A DNA stretch of 9,833 nucleotides, taken from assembly GCA_024691145.1 (NCBI GenBank), contig JAILNW010000305.1, positions 1 to 9,833 on the forward strand, given 5' to 3'. This stretch comes from Lachnospiraceae bacterium (GTDB taxonomy: Bacteria > Bacillota > Clostridia > Lachnospirales > Lachnospiraceae). A program made the position numbers and the translations under genes. Shown here piece by piece: positions 1 to 5,060 of the stretch (its first letter is position 1; each line of letters starts with the position of its first letter). The notes under the pieces were generated by a model, which searched no databases, was not told where the DNA came from, and was given only the letters and a program-made list of their open reading frames with translations.

Positions 1-631
1 CAATGCTATTAGAGAATATTTAAAGAATGTATATTTTATTACAGGTACACCTTGTGGTGGAAAAACTACAGTATCCGGAGCTTTGGGAAAGAAATATGGC
101 ATCCCAGTTTATGATGTAGATGAAAGGTTTGAAGAACATAAAAAGTTGTCAGACAAAATACATCAGCCTTGCATGAATCAGGAGTTTAAAGATGCTGATG
201 AATTCTTTGGACGTAGTGTTTGTGAGTATAAAAACTGGTTAATTAACAATACAAGAGAACAGCTAGATTATGTAATATTGGACCTTATAAGGCAAGCCTC
301 AGATGGTCCCGTAATATGTGATTGTCATTTGAGACTGGAGCTTGCAGATATTATTACGATTCCACAAAGAATTGCATTTATGATTAAAGAACCTGTAGAA
401 CTAGTGGATGATTATTGTAACAGAAAAGATCATCAGGCCTTTAGTGATTTTATTCATAGTGTAACTGATTATGAAAAGGCAAAGGCTACCTGCAATGAAA
501 CATTATTTTCACTTAATAAGAATTATTACCAGAACATAAAAAACAGCAAATACTTTTGGCTTGAAAGAGACATTAACAGAAGCGTTGATGAAACCGCAGC
601 CTTAGTTGCTAAACATTTTCGACTGGAATAG
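1..631 (+). CDS. P-loop NTPase / small-molecule kinase-like protein, 5' partial
   Basis: The reading frame is open from base 2, so the true start lies before the window; about 209 residues are visible. A Walker A loop, GTPCGGKTT, lies at fragment residues 15-23 (from base 44), directly after a beta strand (VYFIT). A start at the TTG of base 83 would delete this loop, so that start is wrong. After the loop, YDVDERFEEH looks like the acidic substrate-side motif of shikimate-kinase or adenylate-kinase-like folds, and PVICDC is a later core strand. Length and layout fit a nucleoside/shikimate-kinase-like P-loop protein of the AAA_18/AAA_33 sort. I cannot name the substrate: the central part, rich in Tyr, Asn and Lys, matches no family I know. 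It converges on the minus-strand gene at 687-1121 across a shared hairpin. The fold class is fairly sure; the function is unknown. Confidence 0.8.
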   Translation, partial: NAIREYLKNVYFITGTPCGGKTTVSGALGKKYGIPVYDVDERFEEHKKLSDKIHQPCMNQEFKDADEFFGRSVCEYKNWLINNTREQLDYVILDLIRQASDGPVICDCHLRLELADIITIPQRIAFMIKEPVELVDDYCNRKDHQAFSDFIHSVTDYEKAKATCNETLFSLNKNYYQNIKNSKYFWLERDINRSVDETAALVAKHFRLE

Positions 632-648
632 TATAAAATAAGCTAAAA

Positions 649-678
649 ACGGGCTAAAGTCAGTGTGACTTAGCCCGT
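649..678 (-). terminator. Intrinsic terminator between convergent genes
   Basis: The hairpin is ACGGGCTAA(A)GTCA, loop GTG, TGACTTAGCCCGT: 13 pairs with one bulged A. On the minus strand it is followed by TTTTT, so it ends the transcript of the 687-1121 gene well. On the plus strand the downstream run is only AACCTTTAC, so termination of the P-loop gene there should be weaker. Confidence 0.8.
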
Positions 679-686
679 AACCTTTA

Positions 687-1121
687 CTATAGTGAACATA
701 AACAGCATATTATAACTATAATCATTATAACAAATGCTCCTGCAAGTATCTTAACATATAGAGGATGCTGCTGTTTTTCGAGACCTTTAACATCATAGCA
801 GACATCAGTTCTGTTAGGATTAAAACATATCTCAATCTCCGAATCTTTTTCATAAATATTTTCACAAGGAGCAGATATGTCATTTGCTACAAATGAGTCA
901 TCCCCTAAATTATACTCAATTGTGGCACTATAGGTTTTAAAATTTTTCTGAAGAGGACTTACTGTATTCTCGGTAATATCGATTACTTTCCCAAGAGCGT
1001 GCTTGGTACAGCTTAGCCTCTGGTTCTTAAGCTTTGTAAACTGACCTATGTAATCTATAATAAGGAAAAATGTTATAATGGTCAGGACAAGCATAACAAT
1101 AAACAACAGATACAAAAACAT
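687..1121 (-). CDS. DUF3592-like two-helix membrane protein
   Basis: A 144-residue protein with a hydrophobic N-terminal segment (about residues 2-24), a middle soluble part, and a second membrane helix at the extreme C-terminus (about 122-143). The middle part has GKVIDI (44-49), YSATIEY (64-70) and EICFNPNRTDVCYD (97-110). This resembles the beta-rich DUF3592 pattern, where a G-x-V strand, a Y-x-x-x-x-x-Y strand and a final 'y-n-P-x-x-p' turn lie between two helices. The role of that family is unknown. The start is supported by AGAGGT nine bases before the ATG on the minus strand and by a good promoter at 1156-1183. The gene appears monocistronic: its own promoter, its own terminator, and a divergent RNA gene behind it. 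The DUF3592 assignment is by pattern only; the two-helix topology is direct. Confidence 0.75.
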   Translation of the reverse strand: MFLYLLFIVMLVLTIITFFLIIDYIGQFTKLKNQRLSCTKHALGKVIDITENTVSPLQKNFKTYSATIEYNLGDDSFVANDISAPCENIYEKDSEIEICFNPNRTDVCYDVKGLEKQQHPLYVKILAGAFVIMIIVIICCLCSL

Positions 1122-1155
1122 ATTAATCTACCTCTTTCTTTGCAAGTCTGACTTT

Positions 1156-1183
1156 ATTATAGCATAATCTTTAAATAATTCAA
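1156..1183 (-). promoter_or_regulatory. Sigma-A-type promoter of the DUF3592-like gene
   Basis: Read on the minus strand: TTGAAT (1183-1178), a 16-base spacer, then TATAAT (1161-1156), with TGC directly before the -10 box giving an extended -10. It lies 35 bases before the start codon and diverges from the 6S promoter. Confidence 0.65.
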
Positions 1184-1211
1184 TACAGTGCAAAAGAAAT
1201 CTCAAAATATA

Positions 1212-1240
1212 TTGAATAAATTCGGAAAATAGGGTATAAT
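1212..1240 (+). promoter_or_regulatory. Sigma-A-type promoter of the 6S RNA
   Basis: TTGAAT (1212-1217), a 17-base spacer, and a perfect TATAAT (1235-1240). Initiation would fall near 1247, about 13 bases before the predicted mature 6S end, so a short 5' leader would be trimmed off. Confidence 0.75.
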
Positions 1241-1259
1241 AATATAAAAGTAATTGATT

Positions 1260-1455
1260 TTACTTTCCTGGGATGTTCGATAACTCCTGCTTTTTTGAAC
1301 CTACACTTTATAAGAGGGACTTCAATATTTATAAGACTGATGTCAGGCCACATTACTTGTTTATTAATCAGCAGTGGAAGGCAGAATCTTATGTGCGAAC
1401 ACCCACCTGGCTTTTGCTAGGCGTCAAAATTGTGGGAACCGGCATTTTGGGGTAA
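1260..1455 (+). ncRNA. ssrS: 6S RNA
   Basis: 6S RNA binds the housekeeping RNA polymerase holoenzyme by mimicking an open promoter, and serves as template for short product RNAs. The 5' end (TTTCCTGGGATGTTCG) closely resembles the start of E. coli 6S RNA, and the 3' end (GGCATTTTGGGGT) resembles its last segment. The long-hairpin fold can be traced by hand. Closing stem: TTAC 1260-1263 with GTAA 1452-1455, and GGGATGTT 1270-1277 with GGCATTTT 1441-1448 (several G-U pairs). Then a large central bubble. Apical helix: ATAAGA 1331-1336 with TCTTAT 1387-1392, TGTC 1341-1344 with GGCA 1380-1383, and CCAC 1348-1351 with GTGG 1374-1377. The 196-nt length fits the family's usual 180-200. A consensus promoter precedes it and an intrinsic terminator follows within 12 bases. 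The ends are estimates to within several bases. Confidence 0.87.
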
Positions 1456-1466
1456 CTATGAGAATG

Positions 1467-1492
1467 AAAGGCAGCTTTATGGCTGCCTTTTT
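1467..1492 (+). terminator. Intrinsic terminator of the 6S RNA
   Basis: AAAGGCAGC, loop TTTATG, GCTGCCTTT, then more T: a 9-pair stem ending in a run of five T. It starts 11 bases after the 6S 3' end, so the precursor would need 3' trimming. Confidence 0.9.
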
Positions 1493-1527
1493 GTAGTAGA
1501 AATGCAGTATTTTATGGAGGGTGATTT

Positions 1528-2208
1528 ATGAAAGCATTGAAGATATGTATTGTTACAATAATGATATTATCGGGAATAGCTATAATTCTTTATCCTGTAA
1601 TAAATAAGAGAAATACCGAAAAAAAACAAAAGGAAATGATTAAGCAATTTAAGGAAGAAATACTTAAAAGTCAGACTGGCGTGACACCTGTGGCTTCAGA
1701 TAATTCTGATGGAAAAAACGAAGAACAACAGTCACAGCCTGACATAACCAGTGTAGAGCTTGAAGAAGATGATTCAAATAATGAAAAGGTTATATCATCT
1801 GAGGGGCTTTCAGACCAGACTGTAATTGGAATAATAGAGATAGAAAAACTGGACATTGCCTTTGCGGTGGTGGAAGGAGCAGCAAGAGAGAATATAAGAT
1901 ATGCAATAGGTCACATTACAGGAACATCAGATATTGGACAGTCTGGAAACTGCGTACTTGCAGGCCACAGAGGCGGAATTTATGGACAGTTTTTTAAACA
2001 TCTGGATAAACTTGATAATGGAGACATTGTATGCTTGACAGACCTTAGTGGAAAAGAATATAATTATAAAGTATATGATAGTTTTGTTGTGGAACCAACA
2101 GACGTATACATAACAGACAATATAGAAGGAAAAGATACTCTTACTATGGTAACCTGTGAGAATAAAGGAAAGCAGAGACTGATTGTAAGGGCAGAATTAA
2201 TAAAATAA
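1528..2208 (+). CDS. Sortase (class D-like), membrane-anchored transpeptidase
   Basis: Sortases cut a cell-wall-sorting motif in secreted proteins and link the protein to the cell wall or to a pilin. This 226-residue protein has an N-terminal membrane anchor (residues 5-26), a charged low-complexity linker rich in Lys, Glu, Ser and Asp (about 30-95), and a C-terminal sortase barrel. The catalytic residues are visible: His147 in LAGHRGG, Cys210 in MVTCE, and Arg217 in KQRLIV, with the Cys-to-Arg spacing of seven usual in the family. The TLxxxTC-type strand and compact barrel suggest class D, common in clostridia. GGAGG lies seven bases before the ATG. pyrE starts 20 bases after the stop, so the two are probably cotranscribed. 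No LPxTG-type substrate is in the window. No clear promoter is seen in the 35 bases after the 6S terminator, so expression by readthrough is possible. Confidence 0.9.
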   Translation: MKALKICIVTIMILSGIAIILYPVINKRNTEKKQKEMIKQFKEEILKSQTGVTPVASDNSDGKNEEQQSQPDITSVELEEDDSNNEKVISSEGLSDQTVIGIIEIEKLDIAFAVVEGAARENIRYAIGHITGTSDIGQSGNCVLAGHRGGIYGQFFKHLDKLDNGDIVCLTDLSGKEYNYKVYDSFVVEPTDVYITDNIEGKDTLTMVTCENKGKQRLIVRAELIK

Positions 2209-2228
2209 TACGGAGGTAATAAGACATT

Positions 2229-2906
2229 ATGGAACAGTATAAGCAGGAATTTATTGAATTTATGGTGGAAAGTGATGTATTAAAGTTTGGTGACTTTACA
2301 TTAAAAAGTGGAAGAAAGTCTCCATTTTTCATGAATGCAGGAGCATATGTAACAGGAAGCCAGTTAATGAGACTTGGTGAGTACTATGCAAAAGCTATAC
2401 ATGAACATTACGGTGATGACTTTGATGTATTATTTGGACCAGCATATAAGGGAATACCTCTTAGTGTAGCAACAACTATTGCATTCAGTAAATTATATAA
2501 TAAGGAAATCAGATACTGCTCTAACAGAAAAGAAGCAAAGGATCATGGAGATACAGGAATATTACTTGGAAGCAAGATTAAAGATGGTGACAGAGTAGTA
2601 ATAATAGAAGATGTAACAACATCTGGAAAATCAATAGAAGAAACATTCCCTATCGTTATGGCACAGGGAGATGTAAAAGTGTTAGGACTTATGGTTTCAT
2701 TAAACCGTATGGAGAAGGGATTATCATCTGATAAATGTGCATTAGATGAGATTCAGGAAAAGTATGGATTTAAGGCAAATGCTATTGTTAGCATGGATGA
2801 AGTTGTAGAACATCTTTATAACAAAGAATGTCAGGGAAGAGTAATTATCGATGATGAGATAAAGGGAAGAATCGATGAATATTACAAACAGTATGGCGCT
2901 AACTAA
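2229..2906 (+). CDS. pyrE: Orotate phosphoribosyltransferase
   Basis: PyrE joins orotate to PRPP to give orotidine 5'-phosphate, the fifth step of pyrimidine synthesis, in the cytoplasm. The family's features appear in order in 225 residues: the substrate segment FTLKSGRKSPFF (23-34), FGPAYKGIPL (69-78), the flexible catalytic loop around RKEAKDHGDTG (100-110), and the PRPP-binding signature VVIIEDVTTSGKS (123-135), with the Asp-Val-Thr-Thr-Ser-Gly core intact. The length is slightly above the 205-215 of many PyrE proteins and fits the longer clostridial form. GGAGGT lies 11 bases before the ATG. It follows the sortase gene closely; no other pyrimidine gene is in the window, and no terminator is seen right after the stop. 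The enzyme assignment is firm. Confidence 0.96.
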   Translation: MEQYKQEFIEFMVESDVLKFGDFTLKSGRKSPFFMNAGAYVTGSQLMRLGEYYAKAIHEHYGDDFDVLFGPAYKGIPLSVATTIAFSKLYNKEIRYCSNRKEAKDHGDTGILLGSKIKDGDRVVIIEDVTTSGKSIEETFPIVMAQGDVKVLGLMVSLNRMEKGLSSDKCALDEIQEKYGFKANAIVSMDEVVEHLYNKECQGRVIIDDEIKGRIDEYYKQYGAN

Positions 2907-2911
2907 TGATG

Positions 2912-2940
2912 TTGCAATTATTTATAAAATGTAATACAAT
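2912..2940 (+). promoter_or_regulatory. Possible promoter of the 50-residue membrane protein gene
   Basis: TTGCAA (2912-2917), a 17-base spacer, TACAAT (2935-2940), starting six bases after the pyrE stop. Initiation near 2947 would give a leader of about 65 bases holding the hairpin at 2975-3000. Confidence 0.5.
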
Positions 2941-2974
2941 AACTATATGGACTAAATCTTTGAGAAAGGAAAAA

Positions 2975-3000
2975 CCACAATATACTTTTGTATGATGTGG
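2975..3000 (+). promoter_or_regulatory. Leader hairpin before the small membrane protein gene
   Basis: CCACA (2975-2979), AT, ATAC (2982-2985), loop TTTT, GTAT (2990-2993), GA, TGTGG (2996-3000): a 5-pair and a 4-pair helix around a 2x2 internal loop. It ends 11 bases before the ATG at 3012, and no T run follows, so it is not a terminator. It could affect access to the weak AGG ribosome site at 3002-3004. This role is inferred only. Confidence 0.4.
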
Positions 3001-3011
3001 CAGGTTGTTTT

Positions 3012-3164
3012 ATGAACGAAAAAATCTATAAAACTATGAGTGGAACAGGAGTACTTAATCTGGTATTAGGAATATGTCTTATGGTTGTATCTGTAGGAAT
3101 CGGAATCGTGATGATTATTTCAGGATCCAGATTGCTTAAGAAAAAAGGCGATATCACATTTTAA
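3012..3164 (+). CDS. Small single-pass membrane protein, 50 residues, unknown function
   Basis: The ATG at 3012 opens a 50-codon frame ending in TAA at 3162. The product has a short polar N-terminus (MNEKIYKTMSGTG), one long hydrophobic segment (about residues 13-38, Val/Ile/Leu/Gly-rich), and a basic end (RLLKKKGDITF), so the positive-inside rule puts the C-terminus in the cytoplasm. It is flanked by a possible promoter and a strong terminator, which supports a real gene. The ribosome site is poor (CAGG). An in-frame GTG at 2997 would add five residues, but it lies inside the leader hairpin and also lacks a good ribosome site. I do not recognise a named family. Its place between pyrE and mraZ gives no direct clue to function. 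If pyrE transcripts read on, it could be the last gene of a sortase-pyrE operon. Confidence 0.75.
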   Translation: MNEKIYKTMSGTGVLNLVLGICLMVVSVGIGIVMIISGSRLLKKKGDITF

Positions 3165-3166
3165 TA

Positions 3167-3200
3167 AAAAAGGTCTGGCTCATTAGGGTCAGACCTTTTT
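3167..3200 (+). terminator. Strong intrinsic terminator
   Basis: AAAAAGGTCTGGC, loop TCATTAGG, GTCAGACCTTTTT: 8 pairs with one G-U, plus five A-T pairs and a run of five T. It starts two bases after the small gene's stop codon. The A run on the other side could also make it work on the minus strand. It separates the pyrE region from the dcw cluster. Confidence 0.92.
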
Positions 3201-3215
3201 GGTACTTATTGATTA

Positions 3216-3244
3216 TGGAAAAACAATGGAAAATGTGGGATAAT
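3216..3244 (+). promoter_or_regulatory. Possible orphan promoter upstream of mraZ
   Basis: TGGAAA (3216-3221), a 17-base spacer, GATAAT (3239-3244), with TGG directly before the -10 box as an extended -10. The same TGGAAA-17-extended -10 layout recurs before rsmH at 3937-3965. Initiation near 3251 would reach only the terminator at 3293-3320. The -35 box is weak. Confidence 0.35.
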
Positions 3245-3292
3245 AAATATATAGAAGAAATATTTTAACTGAATATGACATTTTTATCCATT

Positions 3293-3320
3293 ACTCCTTG
3301 TTATAAAAGGAGTTTTTTTT
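3293..3320 (+). terminator. Intrinsic terminator upstream of the mraZ promoter
   Basis: ACTCCTT, loop GTTATAA, AAGGAGT, running into eight T (3313-3320). No coding gene ends just before it, and the stronger terminator at 3167-3200 lies only 93 bases upstream. It is either a backup that insulates mraZ or the end of a short RNA. Confidence 0.8.
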
Positions 3321-3350
3321 ACATTATTTAGAAAAAAATACAAATAATAC

Positions 3351-3379
3351 TTGCAAAATTTCCAAATATAGGGTATTAT
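3351..3379 (+). promoter_or_regulatory. mraZ / dcw cluster promoter
   Basis: TTGCAA (3351-3356), a 17-base spacer, TATTAT (3374-3379). Initiation near 3386 would put the five MraZ-type repeats at about +6 to +50, inside the 5' leader, where bound MraZ could block early elongation or polymerase clearance. Confidence 0.7.
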
Positions 3380-3390
3380 AAACATAGATG

Positions 3391-3435
3391 TGGTGCAAAA
3401 TGGAGTAAAGTGGAGGAAAATGGAAAAGAGTGGTG
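3391..3435 (+). promoter_or_regulatory. MraZ operator: five TGG repeats at 10-base spacing
   Basis: TGGTG 3391, TGGAG 3401, TGGAG 3411, TGGAA 3421 and TGGTG 3431 are direct repeats in exact 10-base register, separated by A-rich 5-base spacers (CAAAA, TAAAG, GAAAA, AAGAG). MraZ is known to bind TGGGN direct repeats with 5-base spacers in E. coli and AAAGTG-type repeats in Mollicutes. The consensus here, AAARTGGWG, resembles both. The position between the mraZ promoter and the mraZ start fits autoregulation. A GTG start at 3390 would translate this array as protein, which is why that start is rejected. Confidence 0.85.
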
Positions 3436-3437
3436 AT
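3432..3437 (+). promoter_or_regulatory. mraZ ribosome binding site inside the last operator repeat
   Basis: GGTGAT lies six bases before the ATG at 3444 and overlaps the fifth TGG repeat. The stronger GGAGG at 3412-3416 is only three bases from an in-frame ATG at 3420, too close for efficient use. Confidence 0.5.
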
Positions 3438-3443
3438 GATGAT

Positions 3444-3884
3444 ATGTTTATGAATGAATACAATCATTCCGTTGATATAAAGGGCCGTATCATCGTTCCA
3501 TCTAAACTTAGAGAAGAACTTGGAGAAAAGTTCGTGCTTACTGTAGGTTTAGATGGATGTCTTTTCATGTATCCATTTTCAGAATGGGAAAAGTTTGTAG
3601 AGCAGCTTGTTAATCTCCCTGGAAGTGCAGTAAGCAGAAATATTCAAAGATATTTTATGTCTAATGCTTCTGAATGTGAAGTTGATAAGCAGGGACGATT
3701 TCTTGTACCACAAAAGTTAAGAGAGGCTGCCGGTATAGATATTGAGGGTAAAGTTGTTTTGGTTGGAGTAATTAACAAAATTGAACTTTGGAGCAAAGAG
3801 AAATGGGACGAGATTAACAATTTCTCTATGATGGACATGACTGAAGCTGCCGAGGCAATTGAAGGTTTTGATATAAAGTGCTAA
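3444..3884 (+). CDS. mraZ: Transcriptional regulator MraZ
   Basis: MraZ is a ring-forming DNA-binding protein of the AbrB/SpoVT swapped-hairpin type that controls the dcw cluster. From the ATG at 3444 the product has 146 residues, close to the usual 140-150. It opens with MFMNEYNHSVD, matching the typical MFMGEY-H-x-D start. The two tandem half-domains each carry the DxxxR signature, D11-R15 (DIKGR) and D81-R85 (DKQGR), each followed by a V-P-x-K-L-R-E stretch. LDGCLFMYP (36-44) is the conserved joining strand. A frame open to a GTG at 3390 would add 18 residues encoded by the operator repeats, so it is not used. ATG 3450 is an alternative two codons in. The gene has its own promoter, and rsmH follows after a 100-base AT-rich gap with no strong terminator. 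Confidence 0.95.
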   Translation: MFMNEYNHSVDIKGRIIVPSKLREELGEKFVLTVGLDGCLFMYPFSEWEKFVEQLVNLPGSAVSRNIQRYFMSNASECEVDKQGRFLVPQKLREAAGIDIEGKVVLVGVINKIELWSKEKWDEINNFSMMDMTEAAEAIEGFDIKC

Positions 3885-3936
3885 AAAAGTTTTAAAAATT
3901 TAGTTAATTTTTTACAATATTTACCGATATTATATA

Positions 3937-3965
3937 TGGAAAAGTCTATAATTTTATGATATAAT
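3937..3965 (+). promoter_or_regulatory. Possible internal promoter before rsmH
   Basis: TGGAAA (3937-3942), a 17-base spacer, a perfect TATAAT (3960-3965) with TGA in front as an extended -10. Initiation near 3972 would leave a leader of about 13 bases with the Shine-Dalgarno at its very 5' end. A second TATAAT at 3947-3952 lacks a good -35. The promoter is plausible, but such an AT-rich gap makes chance matches common. Confidence 0.4.
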
Positions 3966-3973
3966 AATGAGAT

Positions 3974-3978
3974 GGAGG
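3974..3978 (+). promoter_or_regulatory. rsmH ribosome binding site
   Basis: GGAGG lies six bases before the ATG at 3985 and three before the ATG at 3982, favouring 3985. The upstream in-frame ATG at 3967 has no ribosome site and would translate the GGAGG itself. Confidence 0.75.
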
Positions 3979-3984
3979 CAGATG

Positions 3985-4920
3985 ATGGGGTTTTCACACA
4001 TATCAGTTTTGCTGGATGAGGTAATAGAGAATCTTGACATTAAGCCAGATGGTATCTATGTTGACGGAACTCTAGGCGGAGCGGGACATGCATATGAAGT
4101 ATGCAAGAGACTAGAAAAGGGAAGATTCGTCGGCATTGATCAGGATGAAGAAGCCATTAAAGCAAGCACTGAAAGATTAGCAGAGTTTGGCGGCAAAGTT
4201 AATATTGTAAGAAGTAATTATAGTGACATCAGAAAAGTTTTAAGTGACTTAGGAATCGAAAAAGTCGATGGAATACTTTTAGATTTAGGAGTTTCCTCAT
4301 ATCAGTTAGACACACCTGAACGCGGATTTTCTTACCGCGAAGACTCACCACTAGACATGAGAATGGATCAGAGGAATCTTATTACAGCAAGGGATATAGT
4401 TAATGATTACAGTGAATATGATCTTTACAGAATAATAAGAGATTATTCTGAAGAAAAATTTGCAAAGAATATTGCAAAGCATATAGTGAAACAACGAAGT
4501 ATAAAATCAATTGAGACTACGTTTGAGTTGAACGAAATTATTAAAGCAGCTATTCCGATGAAAGTAAGAGCAGGAAAGGGACACCCTTCCAAGAGAACAT
4601 TTCAGGCTATTAGAATTGAACTTAATAGAGAACTTGAGGTTCTTTCAAACACTCTTAATGATATGATAGATTTACTTGATGATAATGGACGACTTTGTGT
4701 TATAACATTTCACTCATTAGAGGATAGAATTGTTAAGAACATATTTAGAGACAACGAGAATCCATGTATATGCCCGAAGACATTTCCGGTATGTACATGT
4801 GGAAGAGTTTCAAAAGGCAAGGTTGTTACAAAAAAACCTATATTGCCAACTGAGGAGGAGATGGAATACAATTCCAGATCAAAGAGCGCAAAGCTCAGGG
4901 TATTTGAGAAAATATGTTAA
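3985..4920 (+). CDS. rsmH: 16S rRNA (cytosine(1402)-N(4))-methyltransferase RsmH
   Basis: RsmH (formerly MraW) uses S-adenosylmethionine to methylate N4 of C1402 in the decoding centre of 16S rRNA. The 311-residue length and family motifs are complete: MGFSHISVLLDEV at the start, the SAM loop VDGTLGGAGH (26-35), the acidic strand end GIDQDEEA (50-57), DLGVSSYQLD (100-109), the catalytic-region stretch HPSKRTFQAIRIELNREL (200-217), and FHSLEDR (242-248). The Cys-rich C-terminal segment C261-x-C263 and C270-x-C272 is typical of RsmH. ATG 3982 is a possible start one codon earlier. It is the second gene of the dcw cluster. About 140 bases with no gene separate it from ftsL, longer than the near-contact often seen in Bacillus. 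Confidence 0.97.
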   Translation: MGFSHISVLLDEVIENLDIKPDGIYVDGTLGGAGHAYEVCKRLEKGRFVGIDQDEEAIKASTERLAEFGGKVNIVRSNYSDIRKVLSDLGIEKVDGILLDLGVSSYQLDTPERGFSYREDSPLDMRMDQRNLITARDIVNDYSEYDLYRIIRDYSEEKFAKNIAKHIVKQRSIKSIETTFELNEIIKAAIPMKVRAGKGHPSKRTFQAIRIELNRELEVLSNTLNDMIDLLDDNGRLCVITFHSLEDRIVKNIFRDNENPCICPKTFPVCTCGRVSKGKVVTKKPILPTEEEMEYNSRSKSAKLRVFEKIC

Positions 4921-5045
4921 TAAAGGGTTATTTGGTAGAATAATATATATGGGCAAAAAAGGGGCATAGTCGTAAATGTGAGGAGTTTATGATTGGTAAA
5001 CATTGAAAGTATGGGTGACTAGGATATCCAATTATAGCAATTCAG

Positions 5046-5051
5046 AAGGAG
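5046..5051 (+). promoter_or_regulatory. ftsL ribosome binding site that decides the start
   Basis: AAGGAG touches the ATG at 5052 with no spacer, which rules that codon out in practice. It sits nine bases before the in-frame ATG at 5061, which is therefore the likely start. Confidence 0.75.
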
Positions 5052-5060
5052 ATGAGTTCT

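Noticed and set aside
1273..1455. 60-codon plus-strand open frame
   Set aside because: It lies wholly inside the 6S RNA, has no ribosome site, and its base pattern is explained by RNA structure.
1671..1856. Minus-strand Ser-rich frame inside the sortase gene
   Set aside because: It mirrors the low-complexity Glu/Asp linker on the other strand.
3390..3443. N-terminal extension of MraZ from a GTG start
   Set aside because: The extra residues are encoded by the operator repeats; the family's conserved MFM start is at 3444.
3894..3912. AAAAATT-TAGTT-AATTTTT hairpin after mraZ as a terminator
   Set aside because: It has no G-C pairs, so it is too weak to call in such AT-rich DNA; mraZ and rsmH are probably linked by readthrough.
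4730..4969. 79-codon plus-strand frame overlapping the end of rsmH
   Set aside because: A shadow frame of rsmH with no protein-like composition; the rsmH motifs are in the other frame.
4989..5006. Five-codon upstream frame before ftsL
   Set aside because: The AGGAG is only three bases from the ATG, and the frame is too short to support without comparative data.
5003..5030. Promoter for ftsL (TTGAAA with TATCCA)
   Set aside because: The -10 match is poor and the spacing short; not enough to call.
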